A stretch of DNA of 64,000 bases from Protopterus annectens (GCF_019279795.1 NC_056738.1:403848745-403912744); one strand, 5' to 3'; counted from the stretch's first letter, positions 44,070-57,118 are shown. Program-made: numbers and translations. Notes: generated by a model from the sequence alone, not told the origin.

Positions 44070-45110
44070 CTTGTTACAAGTGGTGTCCCACAAGGCTCAG
44101 TCCTGGGACCTCTCGTTCGGTATATATTTCTCGGAGGTACAGGCCAACAAGGAAGGACTGTGGCTGACCAAGTTCGCAGATGACTGCAAACTGGGCGCCA
44201 TAACAGACTCTCCAGCCGGCACAAGCATCCTCCAAAAGGGCCTCATAGAAACAGACAGCTGGTGCCAGAACCATGGCCTCAAGCTAAATGCCAAAAAGTG
44301 TATAGTCATCCCCTTTGGCAAAAACAAAGTGCCCACAAATTACCACATAGGTGGTAATCCATTAAGTACAGAAGAAGTAATTAGGGACCTGGGGACCCAA
44401 GTTGATAGCAATCTCTCATTTGACAACCACGTGGCCAAAGTGGTTAGAAAAACTTTTTATATAGCCCACCTAATCATGAAGAGATTCACATCTAGATCAG
44501 GGGAGGTCATCGTGCCTCTTTACTCATCCAGCCCATAATTGAGTACATACTCACCAGACACCTTGCAGCAACTGGAAAGACCCCAAAAGTACCTAACCAA
44601 GAGGATCAAAGGGCTCAAACAGATGCCATATGCTGCCCGGTTAAAGAAACTCCAGCTCTACTCAGTGGCATACTGCCTGCTCAGAGGCAATCTGTAACAG
44701 ACATATAAAGCCATGTCCAACATGGAATTAATGGACATGCTGCACCTCAGAAAATCCAAATCCCATCGAGCTATGCGCTCGAGACTTGGAACCTCAGCAC
44801 TGAAATAAATAGGACATGCTGGAGGGACAGATTCATAACCCAAAGGCCCCCTTCACTCTGGAATAAAATCCCAGTCCAGGTTAGGCAAAGTCCCTCATTG
44901 ACTCTCTTCAAGAGGAATCTTGATGAGTGGATGGGAGATCATAGGTTTACCCCGGGTATCACTTCTGTGTCACTGTTAGACAGAGGCACAGTATACTAAG
45001 CTCGAAAAAGGGCATAGCAAAATTAATTTAAAATGGGTGGCGAAAGCCAAACACACTCTGGCTAGGCTTATAAATGCCCTAGGGCAGATAGCCTGGTATG
45101 AACCTATGAG
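44070..45110 (+). mobile_element. CR1-like LINE fragment (copy B)
   Basis: 5'-truncated copy of the 25.3-29.3 kb family, starting within RT motif B (SGVPQGSVLGP) and ending GCCTGGTATGAACCTATGAG like the other copies. The open frame 44071-44538 keeps an intact motif C, KFADDCKLGA (ttcgcagatgac at 44172-44183). The end SLTLFKRNLDEWMGDHRFTPGIT is at about 44895. No A-run tail here. Confidence 0.82.
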
Positions 45111-45179
45111 TTGAAAATCGATGGAGGGTTATGATAGGTTTTCTGTTTACTGTACAGAAACAGCAGTTTGAGGTATTGA

Positions 45180-45860
45180 TTGAATAAGAAGGGGGATAAA
45201 GGGCAACCTTGTCTCATCCTGTTTTTTAATTTTTATTCCGTCTGATAAAAGTTCTGTTAATATATAGATTAGTATAAGTTTTCATATAGTATTTGTATAA
45301 ATTTGCTAGGGAACCCAAAATAAGGTAAAAGTTTAACTGAAGTGATATTCACTCCAAACGCTTTATGGGCGTCAACCACCACAGTGTATATGGGACTTTT
45401 CTTAATATTTGCAAAGGTTATCATGGCTTCAAAAGTTAAGGTGTTATCACAAGTCTGTCTAGATGGAGTAAAACTAGACTGTTCAGGAGAAATAATGTTG
45501 GTTATAATGTTCTTAATTCTATTTGCTAGAACTGAAGAAAGAATCTTAGCGTCTATGTTTAGTAATGATATCGATCTGTAGCTATTAAGGTCTTTAGGAT
45601 CGGATTGGTCTTTCAAAATAAAAATGGTTTATGAGGCATTAAAGTATACATCATTTACTTTATTGTTTATTATGTAGTTTAGTACCCACTGTAATATTTT
45701 AGCAACTAGTCGTGTGAAGCACTTATAAAATTCTGGTATGAGGCCATCTGGCCCTGGATCCTGTTTTTAGATTTTTAATTGTGTCCATTTCTTTTGTTAA
45801 TATTGGGTTCATTAGATTTTGTTGGTTAGTATCCATTTGCTGGAAAACCATACCTTGGAG
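45180..45860 (-). pseudogene. L1/Tx1-like ORF2, RT N-terminal half
   Basis: Minus-strand motifs: LTKEMDTIKNLKTG, PGPDGLIPEFYKCF (about 45770), KDLNSYRSISLLNIDAKILS (about 45590), SPEQSSFTPSRQTCDNT and VVDAHKAFGVN (motif A, with the second Asp position changed to Gly). After a gap, RQGCPLSPFLFNQYL (about 45205) is motif B. RT typical of L1/Tx1, not CR1. It is cut off at 45.11 kb by the CR1 insertion. Confidence 0.82.
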
Positions 45861-48660
45861 GGAAAAAAAAAAAAGCTTCCCTGTATTTCTGAAGATAAGA
45901 ATTCTTCTCCATAAATCTGAGTATAGAGTTGTTCAAAAAGGTTTATTATAGACTTATTTATATTTGTTCTGGTGGCAAATTTCTGTTACAATGTGTGTGG
46001 ATTTGTGTAGAGCAGTTAGTCTAGCTAAATCCATGGAAGGCATCTGAATAGTGTCCGCGTATTCTGGCGGAGTTTCTCATTTTGTTACATGACGAGTACC
46101 TTATCTCTTTTAGGTAAAGTTCTTTTTGTGTTTTTCTTAGAAGTCTTCAGTGTCTTCGTTAGGTCCTGACATTAGTTCTGAAGAGAACTGCTTTATTTTT
46201 TCTTTTAATACAAGTTCTTCCTTGGAGAACAAAAAAGTGTGTTGCTTTGTTAATCAAAAAGACTAGTTTGAGCTTTTGTTGAAGCCCATTCAATATCTAG
46301 TGGTAATTGTGAATTAACTACATTTAAAAGTTAGGGAGTTTAGTAGGGTAGGTATGCCTTCTACCACATCTTGCTTAGTTAAGAGATTAGATTTCAATGA
46401 CCAGTTATAACCTCTGTTAGATTGTTGTTTATTGTCCCATTCAATGAAAAAAGTATGATTTTTGAGTGGTTCGGAAAAAATCTGTGTGTATGGGTTGTGA
46501 CTTTCATATTAAGGAAGGTTTCCGACAGAAATAAATCAATCCTCTACCATATTTTGTGTCATTGTGAATAGGTGAAGTTTTCTATTTTATTGTCTCTCCT
46601 AGAATACTTAAAGGGATCAAACAGCTTGAAGTCCTGCTTCAGTTCCCTGTTAGTGTGGCCTGTTTGTTAAACATTTTACTTGGCTAAGCCCCATCTTTAT
46701 CTGGATTTTGATAACTTTATAATTATTGGGGTTGACTGGAACTATCCTTAAATTATGTTAATAAAGCATACAGTGACATGATAAAAGTGATGTTGGTTGT
46801 TGCATGGAGCATAATGTTTACCACTAATACTGGTTTTGGAATGGTGCCATCTGCCCTCTGTCAGTATCAGTTTTACATTATGTTGCCTTGGAAATCTTGC
46901 TTTATTATTATTGCAACTCCTGCACTATGGTCCCCCTCTGAAGCTGTGATTTGTTTTACCCATTTTTTTTTTATTTTCTGTGTTTGTCCATTGTTCATCT
47001 GTAAGATGAGATTATTGAATTAATATTTTTCTGGCTTTGGTTTTAAATATAAGATGGGGGGGGAGTTTGTTTTTTTAATTGCAGGCCTTCAGCATTCCAT
47101 AAGTCCAGTCCCCACATTTATCTCGGTAATGTCCTTGATGTCACAAAACATTTATGGATAGTGTGCGTATGGTTATATGGCACCTGCCTATTCCGGTCCC
47201 AACCCAAAGCCTAATCATTACTTCACTGAACCACGAATAGTGAGGGGAAAGAAAGATGTTTTTAGTGTATGAATAATATTTACCACTTGTAAGGGAATAT
47301 TCTTTATCTATTGTAATTTCTGTACGTTTCCCCTTATAGTCAATAATATACAGAAAGCCCAACATACCAGTTCTAAAAACACCATTTCTTATTTCCTATC
47401 CTCGTCTGCAAGATGCTTGTGAAAACAATTATGCAAAAGCAGTCTACCAATACCTTTATAAACACAATTTTTTAAACCTCTATTTTTTGAGCATAAGCGG
47501 AATGTTAAAGGGAAAAAACTCTTAATACTTTGAATTTTTTACGTCATTAAGTCAATACTATATTCTAATAGTTTCCTACAGCTCCATATCGAATTTCCTA
47601 TATTTCGTCAGATGTTTTGCAGTATTGAACATAATCAACATATTTAGTACCCAGAGATACATTAAATATTTAAACACCTAGTATTGGGAACAGTTTACAT
47701 TACTTTTGTTTCCATTGTTAATTATTAGTCTTTGATATATGCTGAGTAATACACGCTTGCTGCTATGCATGAAAGTAACATACAACTGGGAGGGTTAGTG
47801 TTCCTGTTGGTATTGTCCAGCAGCCTGACAGGTAAAGTTGGAGTAACTTATTTTTCAAAGATATCCATTATTAACAGATTAGTTTACCTCTCTCCCTTAT
47901 TGTTACACTTTTATAATACAATCAGAACAGAGCAGCCTCCTAAGCAAGCTTTCTATCACTGTAAAGAGAAATAAAAGCACTTCAAAAAGTTATGCGAGAG
48001 GTTTCACAACAAATTAAACCTACAATAGGAGATATACAAGTTAAAACTCTGACAACTGTAAAGTACTGCCAAGTTCAGGTACAGCAGAGCGTGTTAAAAA
48101 AATAAAAGAGAGAGCAGTATGTATACATTAGATTATATTTAGTGACTTACTTTTCAAGCTGGTGTCAAATATTACTTGGCAGTCTTTCTTCCCAAGCAGC
48201 ACAAGGCTGTTAGATTTAAGGTATTCTGCAAGTATTACAGAACAAACTGGTTTTGATTCAGTACTTTATGGTAATCAGAAAAGCTAGGAATCATGGCCGA
48301 ACGTGCCAATTATAATCCTGCTGGAATCTTGCTTTGCCAAACTTCCAGCGCTTCATATTGAAGTTTTTTGTTGCTAAACCTTGTTTTTCCCCAGATTATA
48401 GCCTTGGGCTACTTCATAGGGGGAAGACAATTCATTGCAGAGTCCTAGGAGGAGGTAACCTTTAAATTGGTCCACCCAGCAAACAAAAAGCATTTTCAGT
48501 CCCTAATGCAGTATTTTAAGTTCCCTACTCACCTCGTGGTCGGGCCATGGAATTTTAGAGGCCTAGCAAAACAGGAGCCAGCTTATATTAGAAGGATCCA
48601 GACTCAAGTGACTCCCAGACGTCAGAAAAGCCTCTGGAGCTTGTTTTACCAAGCATGTTC

Positions 48661-49355
48661 TTACATTTTGATTCCAGAGAAGGAATTTCTTTTGAAAACA
48701 GTTTGGAAGGTTGCTTGAGCCTCCTTTTGATTAATCAACCTTGCATTTTCCATCCTACACTTGGAAAAGGAGTCTGAATATTTCATTTGGAATTTTACAT
48801 TTTTTTCTATTAGATATTTGCAGAAAGGTGAGAGCTGCTGCCTTTCATCTTTAGGCATGGTAAGCTCTCTCTATAATTATCTGTTGTGAGTCTCCAGATT
48901 TCTCCAACAGCAGCTGCAGTATTTGTTTGATGGTCATTATCAGGTTGCATTAGATTATTCCTTCTAGAGCATACTTCAAGGACTTAAATTTAGCTTGCAT
49001 GGCTTGAATTCTTTTTTGATTAGACTCTTTTTGGTGTTAGTGTATTTTTATTTCATTTTTCGGGATTTTAGATTCTGTTTTTCCATTCTGGTAAAGATAT
49101 GGTTGACGGATTATCCCCAGTGTTTTAAATTGTAAGGAAAGGTCTTGAATTGCTTGCTGTATAGGCAGCAATGCATCTTTTGTGTCATATAGGTTGGCTG
49201 TCTGATCAGATTTATCTTTATTCGGATCTTTTGAAATATCCGTTGGTTATGTAGTCTGGCTTTTAGGTGTTGGATCCATCCTTCTCAGGTGAAGCCAATA
49301 TTGAGTACTTCCTTTTTGTTGTAGAAGTTTCCATGGTGTTTTCTTCCCTTGGCAT
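48661..49355 (-). pseudogene. L1/Tx1-like ORF1
   Basis: ATG 49355 opens MPREENTMETSTTKRKYSIL. A broken middle contains a coiled-coil-like run (KKRIQAMQAKFKSLKYALEG). The last part (48661-48858) reads LSPFCKYLIEKNVKFQMKY, then INQKEAQATFQ, the pattern of the L1 ORF1 C-terminal domain (L...L...I.F..KYPD...EA..F). It would be the RNA-binding chaperone of the element. Several stops. Confidence 0.55.
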
Positions 49356-49574
49356 TTTGTATTTAGGTAGAAAGCAGTAGTTCAATGACTCAGCAGGGCC
49401 TCAGTACCAGATGTAATCAGCTTTAATTTTAATCTTAGTTAATCCTTCTGGTTTTTACATTTTCCTCCTCTTTTGGGCTTTTTTTGCTGTTGCAGTAGTG
49501 TCTCTTAGATTAAGGTTTTTTTTGCTGATTTAGTCCTCTGGGTTAGCTGTTTTTTTCAAGGTAAAATCAGAAAA

Positions 49575-49677
49575 CTAGAAATAGCACTGTTTACAGAACC
49601 GCCATATTTGATCTCTACATTAAACCTAGAAATATTAGTGCTTACAGGACCACCGCCATCTTTGATCTCTACATTAA
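49575..49677. repeat. Tandem duplication, about 51-bp unit x2
   Basis: CTAGAAATA...GCTTACAGGACC...GCCATCTTTGATCTCTACATTAA occurs twice, with a 3-base difference in the middle. It lies at the presumed 5' end of the L1/Tx1-like element, where tandem promoter units are common. Confidence 0.75.
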
Positions 49678-49699
49678 TATTTTTCACACACTTGTGGGT

Positions 49700-50925
49700 T
49701 GCGCCTTGGTGAACTCATCCTGTAGTTAGCTAAGAATCGTTTTTAGGTGAGTGAATATTATTCATGTCAACATATGCAACTCTACTAGACTAAGTGCAAT
49801 TGTTTAACTATTAAATGGTACATTGGGCAGGCCAAAATACAGCTGAAAGTGGTTACATTTTTTTTCCAGATATACAGAACACAAAAGTTAAATCAGCCAC
49901 TTTGAGTAGCACCATAATGACAGTGTAAATTACTTTAGTTTCACAGTCCATGCTAGTACTTCTCTAGCTAGGGCAGGAGGCGGCCAAGAAGGCATTAAAA
50001 TTCAGAATTTTAACCCTACATGTTCTGAAAAATAACATTTCATGGCAGCATTAAATAAGATACATAGGTATTTATAGTTGTTTGGGTTTTTAAATAAATA
50101 TCAAACAAGTGCTTAAAATTATAATGATGTACTTAAAGCTCTGGAAGTATAGGCCAAATTATTTGCTTCTGTAAAAATGCTATGCACTCAAAACACCCCC
50201 CCACACACACGTCCACGACAGGCCCCTTCATGCCTGTGTTGCACATTCATATATGGGGTACTCAAAAGGCGCAACAGACATGCATATGCACCAAATCAGC
50301 TGCTACAACAAATTGCAAAAATAAACAGGAAAACTACAGTCTAAAGCCAATAAAAATTTGCAAATAAAACAGTACATACGAACGATATTGTGAATTCTTG
50401 ACATATCGTCCACAATGATTTACATCATAGATTCCCAAAAGCACAAAGCAAGCACTACAAAATATACAACCCGACTAGAGATGTAAAATGAGCAATTTCT
50501 GTAAATTAAAATGCTAAAATAGGAAAGGGTCTTCTAGTCCACTTTAAAATACTTCAGATAGAAAGAAAGACAGTAACCTATTCAGGTTTCAACTTTGTTA
50601 CCCAAGAAGTTAACTTATGATACTTTCTGCCATTTCACACCGACCTAATCGGAGGAAGGGCACTGGGCAAACTCGGATCTGTAATATATATCATTAAGTA
50701 TCATGTTTTTTGCAAGTTATTTATAGCACTTTTGTCTGCTGCATGTTTTTCTAGCTAGTTTCACTGTGCGCGAGGTAATAACTGGAAACTGTCTACATTT
50801 ATTAAGCATCTGTTTGGGTTTTTTGTTCTGATTTCCTGCCAAGGAGTGTATCATATTGTTTCCCACCCTCCCTCCCTATTGGTATTACACTCATCCCAGT
50901 CTAGTGTCATTACCTCATTCTAAGT
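49700..50925. other. Unassigned noncoding DNA
   Basis: No gene or element recognised. Confidence 0.5.
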
Positions 50926-50929
50926 GGCA

Positions 50930-51078
50930 TTCGAAAGACATGCGTGAATGGGCGTGCCTCTGTTGAAGGTTGGGCGTCAGGCTGGCACCTCAGCACCGTA
51001 AAAACCTACTGCCAATCATTAGCAGACCGGAGTTCCGCTGTGGCGACCCCTAACCGGGAAAAGCCGAAAGAACAACCA
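50930..51078 (+). repeat. SINE-like repeat with RTE-type 3' tail (copy 2)
   Basis: Matches 3165-3310. This copy keeps the cleaner tail TTCCGCTGTGGCGACCCCTA followed by ACCGGGAAAAGCCGAAAGAA, the form shared with RTE-clade LINE termini. Confidence 0.65.
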
Positions 51079-51424
51079 CCTAATCCAGGGAGAACAATTG
51101 AGAAGGCCAACCCACTTAGTTTCTGCTCCATTCCCCTTTAAAAATAATTATAACCTAGTTTCCTGACTTTCCAAGTAGTCTAATCCAGATACAGATTTGC
51201 TGTATCCAGGACTATTTGTAAGCTTCTGAGCCCCCAAGCCTGTGTTGGAGGGAAGCCTTCTAGCTTAATTTTGGTTCTTAGAACTAGCCAGTTTTTTTAG
51301 TTTCCGCACTCAAACCTGTTTCTTTGAGATCAGCACTTTCAGAAATAACTGTAATCACTAAATAAGCTACAAAATTACTACAGCACTCAACTTTCCTCAC
51401 TTGTCTAGAGGAGAAAAGTTTTTA

Positions 51425-54400
51425 GTACTTAATAAATAAGCACCTATCCAGGCATGTCTAAGGGCCAGCTCCCGGTGTTTTCTCCCGTCTACCTGATGAA
51501 TCTGGGCATCTTGGGGCAATGCAGCAATTGCCTCATATACACAGACAACCCTCTCCTCCTCCTACCACCCAACATGACAACCTGTGACAGATGCACTTAT
51601 ATAGCCAAACTGGAAGCAAAGCTCTATTCACCCAAGACTGACTAGACAGTCAAGAGAAAAAAGCAAACACTTGCACCACACAACAATATCCCTCAAAACC
51701 TACACCACCAAAACACATACCTACATTCGCGGAGGCTCTCAAAAATCTACCCAAGCAACAGAGACCCCCAAAGCAGAAACGCAAGCAACCTCCACCCCCC
51801 AACACAACAAAAATGACATACCCCACAAACTCAATGTGCCACTCAACCACAGCCCATAAGGCATAACAATGTACCCATCACTCTAGTTATAGGTGACTAT
51901 GGTCAGGCACACTGATGTTCAACTCACCAGGCTAAACAAGGAGAAAGTTAGTCAATTGCCTGTTGGGCGCCAGGATCCTCCACACAACGCATACACTCAG
52001 GTCACCCCACAACTACAAATATGACTCTGTCATTGTCCATGTTGGTGTGAATGACTTGACGTATCTCCCTGGACTACATGGAGGAGCTGTACGATCTTGT
52101 AACCCGGGTAGGTATGATCCTAGCCCAGAGTAGCATCCTGCCATCACCCAGAATTATACCACAGTACAGGAACAAAATGATCGACTTCAACAACTGGCTA
52201 AGCTTTTGGTGTCATTCTAAGGGGATCCAGTATATGTCTGCCTGGGATAACACGATAGACAAACCACGATGCTTTGCCAGAGATGGCCTGCATCTGTCTC
52301 CCTTGGAAATCCAGATACTGGCTAAGGCTCTTTCCACCCCTATAGTGCCTTTTTTAGGCAAGGTTCAAATGACAAATTCACCACCGTAATCTGAGGGTAA
52401 TGCTACTCAATGCTAGAAGTCTAAACCTCAAAATGCACTCACACGAGGCACTCCTTAAAATGGAGAACACTGACATCTGTGCAGTGAGAGACCTGGTTCA
52501 AGGTTCCAGACAGCACCCCTGCATTACCAGGCTATAATTCACACCACACCTTTTGGTCACCTAACCTGGACCGAAACACTAAAGGCAGAGGCATGTCCAT
52601 ACTCATTAAGGATATCCACACCTCCAGGCTAGTTGCTCAGTATAACACATCCGAGATTATCCAAGTGCAACTAACTCTGGGCAAGACCGCAATCCAAACT
52701 GTAGCTTGCTACAGATCCCCCACCATGCCCCAGGATTCCCACTCCATTTCTTGATACACTGGAAAATATTAGGCTACAACCTAACACACTAACAATGGAC
52801 GATTTCAACTACCCCACCATTAACTGGGAAGACTACTCATGTACCAACTCGTGCTCAACATTTTCTGGAATTCATAAATTCCAATGCCTTGGATCAACTT
52901 ATCCACACCCCCACCAGGGGTAGCAATATCCTAGACCTGGTCATTACAAACATGGGCAATCAGTGTTCCACACCAGAGGTCAATTCCTCATTGGTCAGAT
53001 CTGACCACAAGTGAAATCACCCTAGACATCCACATCCCAACCCCCATAAAAAAATTCTCCAAAGCCAACTTCATGTTTCTTAAGACAGAAGTGGCAAACT
53101 TCACGACACCCATGCTGACAGAGGTAAAACTGCTGAATTCTACACAAATGCACTTTATAAGCACTTACAAGTGCATGGATCGTGCAATCCCTAACAGAAC
53201 AAGATGCTATACCTAAAAAAAAAAAAAAAAAAATCTGGTGGTCCCCTGCCATAAACAAACTCTACAACAGAAGAAAGAAACTGTTGCAAAAGAAAGTAAA
53301 ACCCCATGACTGGAGGAACTCCCTGATCAGCCTAAGTAAGAAGCTGAGATCCCACATAAGAGCCTCCAAAGCTAGTTACGAAAACAAAATCTCCAGAGAT
53401 TCTAAAGACAACCACAAAGCATTCTATAGCTAGGTCAAGAATCCCAATGGCAACACTCAGATCTGCTCGGAGTTGCAGTACAATGGCACTATATATACAA
53501 AAGCAACTGATATTGCCAACATTCTGGCAGACAAGTTCAGTGCTAACTTTACCCCCCCCCCCAACCCCTAAAGGGCCCATCTCTATACTGGAGAAAAGCA
53601 AAGTTCCTGTAATCATGGCTGCACAGGTAAAAACTCTCCAAAGCCAAGAACACAGCATCCATGGGACCCGACAATATCCCAGGCTGCTTTCTACACGAAC
53701 TACAGAATGAACTGGCACCCCACCCAAGTACCATGTTCAATCATAGCCTCACCTCAGGCTTTGTGCCCACTGAAGGGCGCACAGCAACAGTTATCCCACT
53801 CCACAAAGGGGGAGCCACCATGGACCCCGGGAACTAGCGCCCCATTAGCCTGACAAGGCTATGGAACCTATCATCATGGAACTTATAAACAATGACATTG
53901 GTAATCTCCCAACTCTACCCAGTTCGGGTTTGTAAAAGGCAGATCATGTCTCCTAAACCTGAAACTTCTTTGGAAGCGGTCACCAAAGCCATAGATGAGG
54001 GTAAGGTGGTTCATACAGCCTATCTAGATCACACCAAGGCTTTCGACACCACCCCCCACTCTTGAATTATAAATAAATTCACTAAACAAGGTATAAATCC
54101 TTATGTCACAAGACGGGTTGCCAATTGGCTCACTGACAGAACCCACACTGAAAGTAGCAGCCTCCAAATCCAACTTTAGACCAGTGACAAGTGGAGTACC
54201 ACAGGGTTCAGTCCTGGGTCCTCTTCTGTTCGGTATCTACTTCTCTTAAATACAGGCCAACACAAGTTCGCAGAAGACTGTAAACTACGAGCCATAAATC
54301 AAAACTCCTAACGGTGTGTACATCCTACAAAAAAGCCTCACTGAGAGATGCCTGGTGTCAAAACCACGGCCTCGAGCTCAATGCCAAAAAGTGTGTGGTC

Positions 54401-55185
54401 ATCCCTTTTAGTAAAAACTCTGTATCCATCAACTACCACATAGGCGGTAATCTGCTTAACACCAAAAGCATGATGAGACCTTGGGACACAGGTGGACAAT
54501 AGTCTCTCCTTTGATAATCACATCGCCACAGTAGTCAGGAAATCTTTTACGTGGCACAACATCACAAAAAGTTTCTCACCCAGGCAAAAAAAAAAAAAAA
54601 AGTCATTGTCCCCCTCTACTAGTCACTCATGAGACCCTTTATATAATACAACGCCCCTTTTGGTATGTACCTCACAAGACAAACTGGAAAGGCCGCAAAA
54701 ATACCTCACAAAGTGGATTACCAGCCTCAAACAGTTTTCCTATGCAGACAGTCTAAAAAAAAACTCCAGCTTTACTCCTTCGCATATCACCTACTTAGAG
54801 GCCATCTCTGCCTAACACACAAAGCTGTGTCAAACCCAGAGCTGTTGGACATGCTCCACTTAATGAAATCCCAAACCCTCCGAGCTACACGCTCTAGGGA
54901 CCTAAACCTTGTCACCACAATAAAACAGAACATGCTGGAGGGATAGACTCCTGTCCCAAAGGCTTCCTATACTCTGGAACAAACTACCTATCTATATCAA
55001 ACAAAGCTCCTCATTAGCACTCAAGAAAAAAGTCTTGACGGGATTCACCCAGGGAATTGCATCTGTGGCTCTGCTCGACAGGGGCACAGGAAAATAATTT
55101 TCTTGGGTGGCAAAGCCGTGGTACAGTTCGGCTAGGCTTATATAGGCCCTAGAGCCAATAATCTAGTACCTACCTATGAACCTAT
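51425..55185 (+). mobile_element. CR1-like LINE, nearly full length (copy C)
   Basis: Collinear with copy A. ORF1 starts at ATG 51454 (MSKGQLPVFSPV...), with C-x2-C pairs. The esterase-like end is in 52078-52389 (SSILPSPRIIPQY, CFARDGLHLSP). The endonuclease lies at about 52395-53030 (MLLNARSLNLKMHSHEALL, ETWF-type segment, DDFNYPTINWEDY). The RT lies at about 53600-54950 ([35 protein letters not shown]). Motif C has Asp to Glu. It is more decayed than copy A, with an A17 run at 53216-53232 and an A16 run at 54586-54601. Confidence 0.82.
52078..52389 (+). pseudogene. CR1-like ORF1 esterase-like C-terminal part
   Basis: A 103-residue open stretch holding SSILPSPRIIPQYRNKMIDFN, a Trp-rich segment NNWLSFWC, and RDGLHLSP with the Asp-x-x-His pair expected of SGNH hydrolases. 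The matching GxND block (HVGVNDL) lies just upstream at about 52040 in another frame. Same layout as copy A. Confidence 0.7.
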
Positions 55186-55514
55186 TCCAATTCCGCACTA
55201 ATCCAATCAGGATAACCCACAAATACATTTGTGTGAAAAGAGTACTAAATTATTAAACTTAAGTCTGTCAAGACACTAAATGACCAATACCTGCTAACAA
55301 AATTTCAAGAAATACCAGCAAAACATTACAATTTCACAAAATTTTGCCTTGAGAAAATACACAAGTCTATTAATCAGCATACAAAACACTTCAAAAATAC
55401 CGAGCATACAGCTCACCAAGCCCCGAATGCAGAGCACGTTCACCCTTCAAAACTGTGAAACAAAATGCAGATAATTTTATAATGCTAATAATCACCACCT
55501 TAAAACAAAAACAC

Positions 55515-55700
55515 TTTTACCCATTTGATAACCAGGTAGGCCCACTGGACACACTTGTCCCTTTTCAGGGATGGCCCAGGAGCAATGTCTGGTTAAGTGA
55601 CTTACTTAACATCACAAAGCAGGCTATCGAGAGCGGAGATAACTCAAACCTTGTATCGCATGAACATCTCACAGCCTTAACCCTGGGCACCAACTGCCAA
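55515..55700 (-). repeat. SINE family 2, copy 2 (inverted)
   Basis: The inverse complement matches 22644-22830. The plus strand reads CCCTTTTCAGGG...TGTCTGGTTAAGTGACTTACTTAA and then GAGCGGAGATAACTCAAACC, which resembles the inverted A/B-box part of a tRNA-derived SINE of the MIR type. Confidence 0.5.
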
Positions 55701-57110
55701 AACAGAAATCGCCTCTATTAAAAATAAAATACCACAGCCACACTAAGCTCTCATTCAGAACAGACGGAAAAGTTCAGAGAGACACAAAATTCAAAACATA
55801 CACCTTTATAACTTCAGCTTTTGCTCCTACAATAAAATTAGCACCCTTTTTCCTCAATTCTCATGTACTTATGAAATAATTTGTATACACCTTTGTAATA
55901 ACTACATATTACTCGTGCTCTACAATTTCTTCAACTTGCAAGTAATAGCTTACAACTAAATTGGGAACTCGAGCACCAGCTAGACCCGAACTTGTTAAAC
56001 TGCAATCACAGTTTATCCCGGTTAAAAAAAAACACACACACAAGTCCACATGAAACATGCAAACATTTAATTAATATACTTAAATCCTTAAATGCAAGAA
56101 AACACAGTATTTGACAAAAATATTCACATATACATTGTCCATTTTATCAATATTAATAACAGATAACCTAGCAGGCAACCAGAACACTAGCATCTAAAAC
56201 AAACATTATTAAATCAAAATCACCACAAGCATTATTGTGAACAGTGGAATTCCATTCCTCCTGAACTTAGGCAAGACAGAACCCCAAACAATACCCAGTG
56301 AATAAAAAGGGTCTGTCACTGCAATATCTTCTCAATCTAGTACAATATTCTTATAAAAATCCTAGTATCTTTCCTATTTCTACTTTCTATACTTCACTCT
56401 TTCCCCTCTTCTGCTATCCCTACTTTACTCAGACCACATTTCTATCATCTATCCTACTTACTATACAACACGTTTCTAACCCTTTTAACTCTTCTACTAT
56501 TCTTATTCAACTCATGCCACACCACACACTTCTACTATTCTTATTCAACTCATGCCACACCACACAATTCCTCGATCCCCATTCTACCCATGCCAGCTCC
56601 CCCTTCACTACCCTTCTCTGCTCTTCCTTTTCACTGTAACTACCCCACTAATTTTAAATTGCTGCTTTAACTGCCTCAAATCTTAGAAAAAAAAAGTGTT
56701 GTTATTTAAAACATATCAAAATACATAGTTTCCTTTAATTTAACCTAGCACATACAAGCAACACATTTTATAAATATGCAATGCTACTGCGTTTTGTTGC
56801 AATATACATTTGTGTGTACCACCCTGATACACTACCTGGGCCAAGTAAAGAAAATGCACCTTAATGGGGAAACCCGGTGATCAATATGACAAATAGAACA
56901 AGACACTGTCTTACACTTCACATTAATATGAACTCAAACGGTCTGCTCACGCACACAGTCTGTACCCAACAATTCTATCACCGTCTTCTTACCAGGTAAC
57001 CAAATACATCTGACCTCAGAGATACCCGACTAAAAATGGAACAAGTAATCCTATCATTAAACCATTTCCTGCAGACCGTTGAAAACTGGACACATTATCA
57101 CCATACAAAT
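55701..57110. other. Unassigned noncoding DNA
   Basis: No gene recognised. Contains the short duplication at 56491-56566. If the exon at 57.3-57.6 kb is real, this is the start of its intron. Confidence 0.5.
56491..56566. repeat. Tandem duplication, 38-bp unit x2
   Basis: CTTCTACTATTCTTATTCAACT...CACACCACACA is repeated exactly, 56491-56528 and 56529-56566. Confidence 0.9.
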
Positions 57111-57118
57111 CAAAAGTT

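Larger units (their letters stand above)
42990..49700 (-). mobile_element. L1/Tx1-like LINE, split by a CR1 fragment
   Basis: Minus-strand order is ORF1 (about 49355 to 48660), ORF2 with RT (about 45860-45180), then after the CR1 insertion (44070-45110) the rest of RT and C-terminus (44050-43000). Everything is frameshifted. 5' untranslated sequence probably reaches 49.7 kb, where a 51-bp unit is duplicated. The endonuclease part (46.7-48.4 kb) is too decayed for me to place motifs. Confidence 0.75.

Noticed and set aside
44021..44336. Minus-strand frames over the CR1 fragment as part of the L1/Tx1 ORF2
   Set aside because: From about 44070 rightwards they are the antisense of CR1 RT. The L1/Tx1 signal stops at the insertion edge.
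56298..56639. 113-residue Phe/Ser/Leu/Pro frame as a gene
   Set aside because: It arises from a pyrimidine-rich stretch containing an exact 38-bp duplication.
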